Origin: Agrobacterium cucumeris
GTDB lineage: Bacteria; Pseudomonadota; Alphaproteobacteria; Rhizobiales; Rhizobiaceae
NCBI RefSeq assembly: GCF_030036535.1
Contig: NZ_CP080387.1
Span: 1,550,001-1,614,000 of the forward strand
Direction of reading: 5' to 3'
DNA length: 64,000 nt
Both the position numbers and the translations under genes were made by a program. The notes beneath the pieces are model-generated. The model made no database searches, was not told where the DNA came from, and was given only the letters and a program-made list of their open reading frames with translations. This document shows positions 34,446 to 45,130 of this stretch, piece by piece (the stretch's first letter is position 1; each line of letters starts with the position of its first letter).

Positions 34446-34556
34446 GGGCCCATTCTCCTTCGACAATCGAGTTCAAGGCTCGATGCTTATGGAATTCAAT
34501 TTAAGTGCACCCGACAATGTCATCAAGAGATGACACCTGTCAAAATCGCGTCAGAC

Positions 34557-34940
34557 TCAATACCAGCCGACGGCGACCTGCGCTTCTTCCGACATACGGT
34601 CCGGTGTCCACGGCGGATCGAATGTCATTTCGACGGTAACGCCGGAAACACCCTCGACAGCACCAACCGCGTTTTCCACCCAGCCCGGCATTTCACCGGC
34701 CACCGGGCAACCGGGTGCCGTCAGCGTCATGACGATCTTGACCATCCGGTCGTCTTCGATGTCGATCTTGTAGATCAGACCAAGTTCGAAAATATCGGCC
34801 GGAATTTCCGGGTCATAGACGGTTTTCAACGCCGAGATCACGTCGTCGCTGAGACGCGCCAGCTCGTCAGGCGGAATGGAAGACGGCTTTGCCGCTTCTT
34901 CGGTCGCATCGGGTGTCTTTGCAGTGGCTTCCGCAGTCAT
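34557..34940 (-). CDS. sufT: SufT-type Fe-S assembly protein (MIP18/DUF59 family)
   Basis: A 127-residue protein with an Ala/Pro-rich N-terminal tail and a DUF59 domain: LKTVYDPEIPADIFELGLIY, then MTLTAPGCPVAGEMP with the conserved cysteine, and VEMTFDPPWTPDRMSEEA. SufT proteins aid cluster maturation under iron demand. The gene is 37 nt downstream of sufS in the suf operon. Confidence 0.92.
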   Translation of the reverse strand: MTAEATAKTPDATEEAAKPSSIPPDELARLSDDVISALKTVYDPEIPADIFELGLIYKIDIEDDRMVKIVMTLTAPGCPVAGEMPGWVENAVGAVEGVSGVTVEMTFDPPWTPDRMSEEAQVAVGWY

Positions 34941-34976
34941 GGTCTGATCCTCAATCCTGATCTCTTTATGCCGATA

Positions 34977-36227
34977 TCAGGCGAAAAATTTGCGCGCATA
35001 GTCCAGCGCCTCGACAAGAGAGTCTACTTCGGCGCGGGTATTGTAAAGGCCGAACGATGCCCGGCATGTGGAGGTGACGCCGAACCGTTTCAAGAGCGGC
35101 ATGGCGCAATGGGTGCCGGCCCGCACGGCAACACCGCGCCGGTCAATCACCATCGAGACATCATGGGCATGGATGCCGGCAAGCTCGAAGGAGAAGATGC
35201 CACCTTTGTCAGGCGCATTGCCGATGATGCGCAGCGAATTGATTTCGCGCAGGCGCTCCGCGGCATAAGCGGCAAGATCGGCCTCGTGAGCAGCAATCGC
35301 GGCACGGCCGAGATTGTCCATGTAATCAAGCGCGTAACCGAGGCCGATCGCCTGCACGATGGGTGGCGTGCCAGCTTCGAAGCGGTGCGGCGGCTCGTTA
35401 TAGGTGACATTGTCTTCGGAAACGTCGAGGATCATCTCGCCGCCGCCCTGGAACGGCCGCATCTCGCGCAGGCGATCGGCCTTGCCATAGAGCACGCCGA
35501 TGCCCGAGGGACCGTAAAGCTTGTGGCCGGTCATGACATACCAGTCGCAATCGATATCGCGCACATCGACCGGCATGTGAACCGCGCCCTGCGAACCATC
35601 GATCAGCACCGGAATGCCGCGCTCATGGGCGATGCGGCAGATTTCCTTGACCGGCACGATGGTGCCGAGCGCATTCGACATATGGGTGATGGCAACGAGC
35701 TTGGTGCGCTCCGTCAGGCTCTTTTCGAAAGCCTCGATGTGGAACGCGCCGTCATCATCAACAGGCACCCAGACGAGCTTCGCGCCCTGCCGCTCGCGGA
35801 TGAAATGCCACGGCACGATGTTGGAATGATGCTCCATGATCGAGATGACGATCTCGTCGCCCTCACCGATCTTGGGCATGCCGTAACCATAGGCAACCGT
35901 ATTGATCGCCTCGGTGGAGGATTTGGTGAAGACGATCTCGTCCACCGAACCGGCGTTCAGGAACCGGCGCACCTTTTCGCGCGCCGCCTCATAGGCGTCG
36001 GTTGCGGCATTGGAGAGGAAATGCAGGCCGCGATGCACATTGGCATATTCGTTGGAATAAGCATGCGAAACGGCGTCGATCACCACCTGCGGTTTTTGAG
36101 CGGACGCGCCGTTGTCGAGATAGACCAGCGGCTTGCCATAGACCTCGCGCGACAGGATCGGGAAATCCCGGCGCACGGCTTCGATGTCATAAGGGGCCGC
36201 CACTGCGGCGCGTTCGCTCTCAGGCAT
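34977..36227 (-). CDS. sufS: Cysteine desulfurase SufS
   Basis: A 416-residue PLP enzyme releasing sulfur from cysteine as a persulfide. The PLP lysine is in MTGHKLYGPSG and the active-site cysteine in RAGTHCAMPLLKRF, in the short loop of group II (SufS) desulfurases. The N-terminal FPILSREVYGKPLVYLDNGA is typical. Its start overlaps the end of sufD by 8 nt. Confidence 0.96.
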   Translation of the reverse strand: MPESERAAVAAPYDIEAVRRDFPILSREVYGKPLVYLDNGASAQKPQVVIDAVSHAYSNEYANVHRGLHFLSNAATDAYEAAREKVRRFLNAGSVDEIVFTKSSTEAINTVAYGYGMPKIGEGDEIVISIMEHHSNIVPWHFIRERQGAKLVWVPVDDDGAFHIEAFEKSLTERTKLVAITHMSNALGTIVPVKEICRIAHERGIPVLIDGSQGAVHMPVDVRDIDCDWYVMTGHKLYGPSGIGVLYGKADRLREMRPFQGGGEMILDVSEDNVTYNEPPHRFEAGTPPIVQAIGLGYALDYMDNLGRAAIAAHEADLAAYAAERLREINSLRIIGNAPDKGGIFSFELAGIHAHDVSMVIDRRGVAVRAGTHCAMPLLKRFGVTSTCRASFGLYNTRAEVDSLVEALDYARKFFA

Positions 36228-37491
36228 GATGTTCCAGCCAGCCGGAGATGATCGTCTCCAGCGCCTCTACCAGATTTTCTTCTTCCAGTTCCTCGACGAT
36301 CTCGGCGACGAAGGCGTTGACGAGCATCGCCCGCGCCTTTGCCCGCGGTACGCCGCGCGCCATCAGGTAGTAGAGATGGTTGTCGCTGATATCGGCAACC
36401 GTCGCACCATGGCCGCACTGAACGTCATCGGCGAAGATTTCCAGTTCCGGCTTTGCCGAAAACTCGCCATCGTCGGACATCAGCAGCGTATTGCAGGCCA
36501 TTTTCGCGTCGGTCTTCTGGGCATCGGGCGCCACCCGGATCATGCCCTGGAAAATGCCCTTGGCACGGTCAAACACCACGTTGCGGAACACTTCCGTCGA
36601 GGTCGTGTTCGGCACGTTGTGGCCGAGAACCATCGTCACGTCGGTATGGGTTTCGCCACCCAAAAGGTTGACGCCGCGAACGATGAGGTCCGTGCCCTCG
36701 CCTTCCACGTCGATGCGCAGTTCCTGCCGCACCAACTTGCCGCCGGCATTGACAATGAACAGGCGGATCTTGGCATCCGTGCCGATTTTCATGCGCAGCT
36801 GGGCAAGATGGATATCGGCGGCACCCTGTTGCTGCAGGATGATCCAGGTCACTTCCGCGCCGTCTTCAACGACGATGTCGGTAACGGAGGAAACAAAGGC
36901 TGCATCCGAAGTCACCGAAAGGTGACGCTCGATGACGGTTGCCTTGGAACCCTTGCCGAAACGAACCGGGAAGCGGCTGTGAACCTGGCCTGCGCCATGG
37001 ACCGCCTGCAATTCGATCGGCTTTTCGATATCGGCATCGGCAGGGATATCGAGCACCAGACCATCACGCACGAAGCTGCCGTTGATGCGGCCGATCGCGT
37101 CATCCTTGCTGGCTTCCGCAAGGCCTGCGGCCGCGGAACCGTCAGCCAGGCTTTCGGCAAAGCGCGACACGCGGATGTCTTCGATCTTGCCGATATCGGC
37201 CGTGCCGTGCTGCATATAGGCAACCAGAGAGCCGGCAACCGTCGGCGCCTGCTTCTCGATGACAGGCGCGGGCCGGTCTTCCGGAACGGCACGCAACAGG
37301 CTCTTCAGATCGGTATAGTGCCACGCCTCGATGCGGCGGGTCGGAAGACCACCGGTCTTCAGATCATCAAACAGCACGTCGCGGGCAGCGACAACGGCAC
37401 CGTCACCGGGCAATTCGCTGAACTTGGCGGTATAGGCATCGACCAGCGCGGTTTCCGCTGGCGTCAGCCGGTTGGTAGCTTGAATGTTCAT
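36220..37491 (-). CDS. sufD: Fe-S scaffold protein SufD
   Basis: A 423-residue SufBD-family protein. The C-terminal core has CNTLLMSDDGEFSAKPELEI and DVQCGHGATVADISDNHLYYLMARG, with the conserved cysteine and histidine of the SufB-SufD interface, and ARAMLVNAFVAEIV. It forms the SufBC2D scaffold with SufB and SufC. The ATG at 37491 has AGGAGG 8 nt upstream. Confidence 0.95.
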   Translation of the reverse strand: MNIQATNRLTPAETALVDAYTAKFSELPGDGAVVAARDVLFDDLKTGGLPTRRIEAWHYTDLKSLLRAVPEDRPAPVIEKQAPTVAGSLVAYMQHGTADIGKIEDIRVSRFAESLADGSAAAGLAEASKDDAIGRINGSFVRDGLVLDIPADADIEKPIELQAVHGAGQVHSRFPVRFGKGSKATVIERHLSVTSDAAFVSSVTDIVVEDGAEVTWIILQQQGAADIHLAQLRMKIGTDAKIRLFIVNAGGKLVRQELRIDVEGEGTDLIVRGVNLLGGETHTDVTMVLGHNVPNTTSTEVFRNVVFDRAKGIFQGMIRVAPDAQKTDAKMACNTLLMSDDGEFSAKPELEIFADDVQCGHGATVADISDNHLYYLMARGVPRAKARAMLVNAFVAEIVEELEEENLVEALETIISGWLEHHA

Positions 37492-37515
37492 GGACATCAC
37501 CTCCTGGCCTCTGGC

Positions 37516-38271
37516 TTAGGCCGCTTCACCGATGATGTCGGCGTAACCATTGTTTTCCAGTTCCAGCGCCAGCGCCTTGTCACCCGAGCGGATGATCTTG
37601 CCCTTGTAGAGAACGTGAACGCTGTCAGGCACGATGTAATCAAGCAGGCGCTGATAGTGGGTGATGACGACAGTGGCGCGATCCGGCGACTTCAGCGCGT
37701 TGACACCGTCAGCCACGATCTTCAGGGCGTCGATGTCGAGACCGCTATCGGTTTCGTCGAGCACGCAGAGTTTCGGCTCCAGAAGCGCCATCTGCAGGAT
37801 TTCAGCGCGCTTCTTCTCACCGCCGGAGAAGCCGACGTTCAGCGGACGCTTCAGCATCTCCATGTCGATCTTCAGATCGCCGGCCGCTTCCTTGACGCGG
37901 CGAATGAAGTCCGGCGTCGTCAGCTCGGACTCGCCGCGCGCCTTGCGCTGCTCGTTCATAGCAACCTTCAGGAACTGCATGGTGGCGACACCGGGAATTT
38001 CGACCGGATACTGGAAGGCAAGGAAGATGCCCTTGGCCGCACGCTCGGCAGCATCCAGTTCCAGAATGCTTTCGCCGTTGTAGAGAATGTCACCGGAGGT
38101 GACTTCATAATCTTCGCGGCCCGACAGGATGTAGGACAGCGTCGACTTGCCGGAACCGTTCGGCCCCATGATGGCGGCAACCTCACCGGCAGCAACCTTC
38201 AGGTTGAGACCCTTGATGATCTCGGTTTCGGTATCGGCGATCTTTGCGTGCAGGTCGATGATTTCAAGCAT
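37516..38271 (-). CDS. sufC: Suf ATPase SufC
   Basis: A 251-residue soluble ABC ATPase powering the SufBC2D scaffold. Walker A MGPNGSGKSTLSY, signature GFSGGEKKRAE, Walker B LCVLDETDSGLDID, and the VITHYQRLLDYI switch are all present. The start at 38271 (MLEIIDLHAKI) matches the family, with AGGA 8 nt before it. It lies 24 nt upstream of sufD. Confidence 0.96.
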   Translation of the reverse strand: MLEIIDLHAKIADTETEIIKGLNLKVAAGEVAAIMGPNGSGKSTLSYILSGREDYEVTSGDILYNGESILELDAAERAAKGIFLAFQYPVEIPGVATMQFLKVAMNEQRKARGESELTTPDFIRRVKEAAGDLKIDMEMLKRPLNVGFSGGEKKRAEILQMALLEPKLCVLDETDSGLDIDALKIVADGVNALKSPDRATVVITHYQRLLDYIVPDSVHVLYKGKIIRSGDKALALELENNGYADIIGEAA

Positions 38272-38349
38272 GGTTTTGTTCCTGTTCATGGTGCGGTTTC
38301 AAGGACCGCCTCGTGCGCCCCGTCAGGGCTTGTCTCAAATCTCTCATCC

Positions 38350-38446
38350 GTCATCCTCGGGCTTGACCCGAGGATCCAGGAAGTGGGTTGTCTCTGCTCA
38401 GGCCAAGGGCCGTAGATCCTCGGGTCAAGCCCGAGGATGACGTCGA
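38350..38446. repeat. Inverted pair of REP-like elements between sufB and sufC
   Basis: A copy at 38350-38378 and an inverted copy at 38415-38446 can fold on each other as a long hairpin within the suf operon. It may tune expression between sufB and sufC. Confidence 0.85.
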
Positions 38447-38453
38447 GCAAGAG

Positions 38454-39923
<1,470 letters not shown>

Positions 39924-40121
39924 GTCGTTCTCCAATCTCGCCGGAGCCAAGGTCCGGTGGCTTGTCAACGTATCAAGGCGGAAAGCCGCCTTATTCATCT
40001 TCGGGCAAATCGTTCCGAGCCGTCAGCCGGGGCGGAGCTTATACCCATGTAGGTGCGGGATGGCGCTTTTCACACATCCCGGCAAGCGGAAATTTGCGAT
40101 TCCGCAATTCTTTGCCGCATT

Positions 40122-41291
40122 TTACGCGGCCTGACCGGAAAGCTTGCGCCGCCCGGCAATTTTCGTGAACGCCGCAAGCGTCCTGTCTATGTCCGCCTCG
40201 TCAGTCGCATGGCCAAGCGAGATCCTGAGCGCACCGAGCTTCGGATCACGCCCCATCGCGCTCAGCACATGGCTTTCCCCCACCTTGCCGGATGAGCAGG
40301 CCGAACCGGCAGACAGCGCAATACCTTCTATATCGAAGGCGATCTGCCCCGTTTCCGCCTTCAGGCCAGGCAGGGTGAAAAACGTGGTATTGCCGACACG
40401 GGCGACATCCTCGCCGTGAATGATCACGTCGGGCGCACTCACCCGCATGCCGTCTTCCAGTCGCGCCCGCAAAACGGCAAGGCGCGCCGCTTCAACGCCC
40501 ACAGTCAGGGTCGCAACAGCCGCCGCAGCACCGAAACCGATGACGGACAGGGTATTTTCCGTACCCGAGCGATGTCCCTTTTCCTGCCCGCCGCCATGGA
40601 TCAGCGGCTTCGGCATCATCACCTCGCCGCGCGAGATGAGAGCGCCGACACCTTTGGGCCCACCAAGCTTGTGCGACGAGATAACGAGGAAATCGGCATC
40701 GAGCGCATTGATATCGAGCGGAATACGGCCTGCCGCCTGCACGGCGTCGACAACCATCAATCCGCCAGCCGCATGCACCAGCCGCGCCGCTTCCGCCACC
40801 GGCTGAACTATTCCGGTCTCATTGTTCACCAGCATGCAGGCAACCATCGGCAGGCCGGCAGCGGCATCGTGTGACGCCAGCAGCACCTCAAGCGCCGCAA
40901 GGTCAAGGACACCCGCTGACGTTACGGGAACTTCCGCAACGTCATCCTTGCCGAACCGTCCGCCTTCGCGGAAAGCCGGATGTTCGATGGCCGAAACGTA
41001 AAGGCGGCTGACCCGCACCGGGCTGCGCCCCATTTTGAATTCGGGTGTCAGCACCAGATTGGCAGCTTCCGTCGCCCCGCTGGTGAAGGTGACATGGGCC
41101 GCCTGCGCACCGGCAAGCGCTGCAACCTCGCGGCGGGCGTTCTCAATGGCGGCGCGGGCCGCACGCCCTTCCCGGTGAACCGAAGACGGGTTGCCGGCAA
41201 GATCGAGCGCAGACACAAGAACATCACGCACGGCGGGCAAAAGCGGCGCCGTGGCGTTCCAGTCCATATATGTGCGCGTCAAAACCGTCAT
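40122..41291 (-). CDS. Cysteine desulfurase, NifS/IscS-like
   Basis: A 389-residue group I desulfurase: N-terminal YMDWNATAPLLPAVRD, PLP lysine in ISSHKLGGPKGVGAL, active-site cysteine in LSAGSACSSGKVGES. In rhizobia such a gene leads the suf cluster and adds a second sulfur donor to SufS. It is first of the leftward operon, with about 200 nt before sufB. MTVLTRTYMDW is taken as the start. Confidence 0.93.
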   Translation of the reverse strand: MTVLTRTYMDWNATAPLLPAVRDVLVSALDLAGNPSSVHREGRAARAAIENARREVAALAGAQAAHVTFTSGATEAANLVLTPEFKMGRSPVRVSRLYVSAIEHPAFREGGRFGKDDVAEVPVTSAGVLDLAALEVLLASHDAAAGLPMVACMLVNNETGIVQPVAEAARLVHAAGGLMVVDAVQAAGRIPLDINALDADFLVISSHKLGGPKGVGALISRGEVMMPKPLIHGGGQEKGHRSGTENTLSVIGFGAAAAVATLTVGVEAARLAVLRARLEDGMRVSAPDVIIHGEDVARVGNTTFFTLPGLKAETGQIAFDIEGIALSAGSACSSGKVGESHVLSAMGRDPKLGALRISLGHATDEADIDRTLAAFTKIAGRRKLSGQAA

Positions 41292-41316
41292 GGCGGTGAA
41301 GCTTTATCCAATCTTC

Positions 41317-41334
41317 AATGCGTAAAAACGCATT
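41317..41334. promoter_or_regulatory. 18-bp palindrome upstream of the suf cluster
   Basis: AATGCGT-AAAA-ACGCATT, perfect 7-bp arms, 26 nt upstream of the desulfurase start in the divergent promoter region. It could be an operator; read rightwards it is followed by TTTTCTT and could instead be a terminator, but no rightward gene precedes it. Confidence 0.45.
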
Positions 41335-41503
41335 TTTCTTGAAATTACAGTTGCGCTTGCCTTATGACACCACCCGAGTGCTTAAGCACACGCAAAGTTT
41401 CGAATTGTTCTAAACTGCGTTCTAGAAAAGCTGACACAGTTCGTCAAGTCTTCTCATTGGCAGAATGCGGTTCGGGAACGAAAAAACACGGACCGGAGTA
41501 CCA

Positions 41504-42181
41504 ATGCCCGAAGTCATCTTTAACGGCCCTGCGGGTCGCCTCGAAGGCCGTTATCAACCCTCCAAGGAAAAGAGCGCGCCGATCGCGATCATCCTTCATC
41601 CGCATCCGCAGTTTGGCGGCACGATGAACAACCAGATCGTCTATCAGCTGTTCTATCTTTTCCAGAAGCGCGGTTTCACGACGCTCCGGTTCAACTTCCG
41701 CTCCATCGGCCGCAGCCAGGGTGAGTTCGACCACGGCGCCGGCGAGCTTTCCGATGCCGCCTCCGCTCTCGACTGGGTGCAGAGCCTGCATCCCGATTCG
41801 AAAAGCTGCTGGGTCGCCGGTTATTCCTTCGGCGCCTGGATCGGCATGCAGCTCCTGATGCGCCGTCCGGAAATCGAAGGCTTCATGTCGATTGCGCCGC
41901 AGCCCAATACCTACGACTTCTCCTTCCTCGCTCCCTGCCCGTCCTCCGGCCTCATCATCAATGGTGATAGCGACAAGGTCGCGCCTGAGAAGGACGTCAA
42001 CGGTCTGGTCGAAAAGCTGAAGACCCAGAAGGGCATCCTCATCACCCACCGCACCCTTCCCGGCGCCAACCACTTCTTCAACGGCAAGGTGGATGAGCTG
42101 ATGGGCGAATGCGAGGACTACCTCGACCGCCGCCTGAACGGTGAGCTTGTGCCGGAACCGGCGGCCAAGCGTATTCGGTGA
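41504..42181 (+). CDS. Alpha/beta hydrolase
   Basis: A 225-residue serine hydrolase-like protein: LHPHPQFGGTMNNQIVYQL (oxyanion region), the nucleophile-elbow-like VAGYSFGAWIGMQL, an Asp region INGDSDKVAPEKDV and the catalytic-His region LPGANHFFNGKVDEL. It matches the compact family of cytoplasmic alpha/beta hydrolases next to the suf genes in rhizobia. The substrate is unknown. GGAG lies 5-6 nt before the ATG at 41504. Confidence 0.88.
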   Translation: MPEVIFNGPAGRLEGRYQPSKEKSAPIAIILHPHPQFGGTMNNQIVYQLFYLFQKRGFTTLRFNFRSIGRSQGEFDHGAGELSDAASALDWVQSLHPDSKSCWVAGYSFGAWIGMQLLMRRPEIEGFMSIAPQPNTYDFSFLAPCPSSGLIINGDSDKVAPEKDVNGLVEKLKTQKGILITHRTLPGANHFFNGKVDELMGECEDYLDRRLNGELVPEPAAKRIR

Positions 42182-42244
42182 TTGGCCGCGCCCTGTTGGC
42201 AGGCGGCTCGATTTTTCTAAAATGATCGCCGGCAGGTGTGGTTC

Positions 42245-42402
42245 ACCCCCCTCTGCCCTGCCGGGCATCTCCCCCACAGGTGGGGAGATCGAATCGTGGT
42301 TATCTCCCGACCCTCTCTGACCTAGCGCCCCAAGCGGGGAGCAGGCGTCTAGCCGATCTCCCTCCTTGTGGGGGAGATGCCCGGCAGGGCAGAGGGGGGT
42401 AA
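42245..42402. repeat. Rhizobial intergenic palindrome (RIME-like, about 158 bp)
   Basis: The left end (CCCCCCTCTGCCCTGCCGGG...) and the right end (...CCCGGCAGGGCAGAGGGGGG) are inverted copies about 45 bp long with internal stems. Such Rhizobium intergenic mosaic elements are dispersed and non-coding. It lies between two convergent genes. Confidence 0.7.
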
Positions 42403-42430
42403 GCCAAGCCCGCGTCCTATACTATGATCG

Positions 42431-43555
42431 TCATTCCGATCGCACCAAAACCCCACCCGTCACAGGCTCCTTCACCCCCGTCGTCCCCGGATAGGTCAGC
42501 GGCAGCCCCCTCATCGAACGCACCGCCAGATAGGCCCAGGCCTCCGCTTCCATCGCACCGCCATCAAACCCCGCCTCTTCCGCCGCGATCACCCGCGCAC
42601 CGGACTTTGCTGCAAGCTCGGCAAATTCCCCCATGATCACCGGATTGAGCCGCCCACCACCGCAAACCACATAGGTCTTCGCCGTTTCCGGCAAATAGCT
42701 CGCCGATTTGAGGATGGCAGCACCCGTCAGATGCGCCAGCGTCCGTGCCCCATCCGCCAGAGAGACCTCACCCTTTTTCGGCGGCGCGAAATCGCCGCGA
42801 TCGAGCGAGCGGCGGATATTGGCCGAGAAGAACGGGCTTTCCATATAACGCGCCACCAGCGAGGCAACCACGCTGCCGCCTGCCGCCGTTTTGCCGCCCT
42901 TGTCGAAGGCCTTACCCGTATGCGCCTCGATCCACTGGTCGATCAGCATGTTGCCGGGGCCGCTATCGAAAGCGGCAAGCCGCCCCGCCTCACCGATATA
43001 AGTCAGATTGGAGATACCGCCGATATTGACGAAAACGGCGGGCGTTTCGAACCCATCAGGCAGATTGGCGGAAAGCGCCATGTGATAGGCGGGGATCAGC
43101 GGCGCGCCCTGCCCGCCATGCACCATGTCGTTGGCCCGCATGTCGTACACCACGTCGATGCCGGTTTCGGAGGCCAGCAGCGCGCCGTCGCCGATCTGTA
43201 CGGTCAGTGCCTCATCCGGCCGGTGCAGCACGGTCTGTCCATGAAACCCGATGACATCGATATCACCGGGCAGAAGCCGGTGACGATGGAGAAAGGATTT
43301 CACCGCCGCCGCATGGGCAAGCGTCAACTTGCGCTCGGCCTCGCCCAGATCACCCGGACGCTCACGCCGTTCGCGGATGGATTTGGCTGTCGTGAGCGCC
43401 TTCTGCCAGATGGCGCGCAGACCGGGATCATAGGGGAAATAACCGCTCGGCCCGTGTCGCACCACGTTTTCGCCATCCGTGCGTAACAGGGCTATATCGA
43501 TACCGTCCATCGATGTGCCGCTCATCAACCCGATTGCCGTTTTAACCTCACCCAC
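42431..43555 (-). CDS. anmK: Anhydro-N-acetylmuramic acid kinase
   Basis: A 374-residue kinase that phosphorylates 1,6-anhydro-MurNAc recovered from peptidoglycan turnover. Motifs are [41 protein letters not shown] and [13 protein letters not shown], and the length fits the family. It is divergent from tyrS, an arrangement common in alphaproteobacteria. The start codon is GTG. Confidence 0.96.
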   Translation of the reverse strand: MGEVKTAIGLMSGTSMDGIDIALLRTDGENVVRHGPSGYFPYDPGLRAIWQKALTTAKSIRERRERPGDLGEAERKLTLAHAAAVKSFLHRHRLLPGDIDVIGFHGQTVLHRPDEALTVQIGDGALLASETGIDVVYDMRANDMVHGGQGAPLIPAYHMALSANLPDGFETPAVFVNIGGISNLTYIGEAGRLAAFDSGPGNMLIDQWIEAHTGKAFDKGGKTAAGGSVVASLVARYMESPFFSANIRRSLDRGDFAPPKKGEVSLADGARTLAHLTGAAILKSASYLPETAKTYVVCGGGRLNPVIMGEFAELAAKSGARVIAAEEAGFDGGAMEAEAWAYLAVRSMRGLPLTYPGTTGVKEPVTGGVLVRSE

Positions 43556-43702
43556 GCGCCGCTCCCTTGCAATATCGAATCATGCTGACATGAATCGCGG
43601 TTATTCATGGCCGAAACGGGTGCACTTTTTAAAAAACAGTGATAAAGCCCCGGCGTTCATTGGCTCCAATGAAGCAAATATCCAACCAGAAAGTAAAAGG
43701 TT

Positions 43703-44956
43703 ATGTCCAGGTTCAAGTCCGATTTCCTCCGCACGCTCGATGAGCGCGGCTTCATTCACCAGATCTCCGATGAGGCAGGTCTCGACGAACTGTTCGCCAA
43801 GGAAACCGTGACCGCCTATATCGGCTATGACCCGACGGCTTCGAGTTTGCATGTCGGTCACCTCACCCAGATCATGATGCTGCACTGGATGCAGAAGACC
43901 GGCCACCAGCCGATCTCGCTGATGGGCGGCGGCACCGGCATGGTGGGCGATCCCTCCTTCAAGGAAGAGGCCCGCAAGCTGATGACGATCGACATGATCG
44001 AGGACAACATCACGTCGCTCAAGCATGTCTTCGCCAACTACCTCGATTATGAACGCGCCAATAATCCGGCGCTGATGATCAACAATGCCGACTGGCTGCG
44101 TGGCCTGAACTACCTCGAATTCCTGCGCGATGTCGGCCGCCATTTCTCGGTCAACCGCATGCTGTCCTTCGACAGCGTGAAGACGCGCCTCGACCGCGAG
44201 CAGTCGCTGTCCTTCCTCGAATTCAACTACATGATCCTGCAGGCCTACGATTACGTGGAGCTGAACCAGCGCACCGGTTGCCGGCTGCAGATGGGCGGTT
44301 CGGACCAGTGGGGCAACATCATCAACGGCATCGACCTCGGTCACCGCATGGGGACACCGCAGCTTTACGCGCTGACCTCACCGCTTCTGACCACCTCTTC
44401 GGGTGCGAAGATGGGCAAGTCGGCATCGGGCGCCGTGTGGCTGAACAAGGACCTCCTGCCGGTCTATGATTTCTGGCAATACTGGCGCAACACCGAAGAT
44501 GCGGATGTCGTGCGCTTCGCCAAGCTCTTCACCACCCTGCCGATGGACGAAATCGCCCGCATTGCGGCGCTTGGCGGATCGGAGATCAACGAAGCGAAGA
44601 AGATCCTCGCAACCGAAGTGACGGCGATCCTGCATGGCCGCGCTGCAGCGGAAGAAGCGGCTGAAACCGCGCGCAAGACCTTCGAGGAAGGCGTGCTGGC
44701 TGAAAACCTGCCCTCCATCGAGGTTCCGGCATCCGAACTCGAAGCCGGCGTCGGCGTCCTCTCCCTCATCGTCCGCGCCGGCCTTGCCGGTTCGAACGGC
44801 GAAGCCCGCCGCCACGTTCAGGGCGGCGCGGTGAAGATCAACGATCAGGGTGTTTCCGACGAACGCCAGACGATCGGCACCGGTGAAGTGACCGGCGACG
44901 GCGTCATCAAGCTGTCCGTCGGCAAGAAGAAGCACGTTCTGGTTCGCCCGGCGTAA
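43703..44956 (+). CDS. tyrS: Tyrosyl-tRNA synthetase
   Basis: A 417-residue class I synthetase. The HIGH-type motif is SLHVGH, the KMSKS-type motif [20 protein letters not shown] binds tyrosine, and the C-terminal 60 residues are an S4 RNA-binding domain ([19 protein letters not shown]). An AAAAGG precedes the ATG. REP elements follow the gene. Confidence 0.97.
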   Translation: MSRFKSDFLRTLDERGFIHQISDEAGLDELFAKETVTAYIGYDPTASSLHVGHLTQIMMLHWMQKTGHQPISLMGGGTGMVGDPSFKEEARKLMTIDMIEDNITSLKHVFANYLDYERANNPALMINNADWLRGLNYLEFLRDVGRHFSVNRMLSFDSVKTRLDREQSLSFLEFNYMILQAYDYVELNQRTGCRLQMGGSDQWGNIINGIDLGHRMGTPQLYALTSPLLTTSSGAKMGKSASGAVWLNKDLLPVYDFWQYWRNTEDADVVRFAKLFTTLPMDEIARIAALGGSEINEAKKILATEVTAILHGRAAAEEAAETARKTFEEGVLAENLPSIEVPASELEAGVGVLSLIVRAGLAGSNGEARRHVQGGAVKINDQGVSDERQTIGTGEVTGDGVIKLSVGKKKHVLVRPA

Positions 44957-45021
44957 GGGCAACGGAGAGATGTTCTTCCGGGGGAACGAAAGCATCTCCC
45001 GGGACAACTCCACCCCTCCCC

Positions 45022-45101
45022 GTCATCCTCGGGCTTGACCCGAGGATCCACAGCCCGGCGCAATGATGGATCCTCGGGTCAAGCCCGAGGATGACGTCGA
45101 G
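45022..45101. repeat. Inverted pair of REP-like elements after tyrS
   Basis: A copy at 45022-45050 and an inverted copy at 45067-45101 lie between the convergent tyrS and the next minus-strand gene. The pair can form one long hairpin and may act as a bidirectional transcription stop. Confidence 0.85.
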
Positions 45102-45130
45102 TGTGTGGCCGCCTTGTGATGTGGGCCCTG

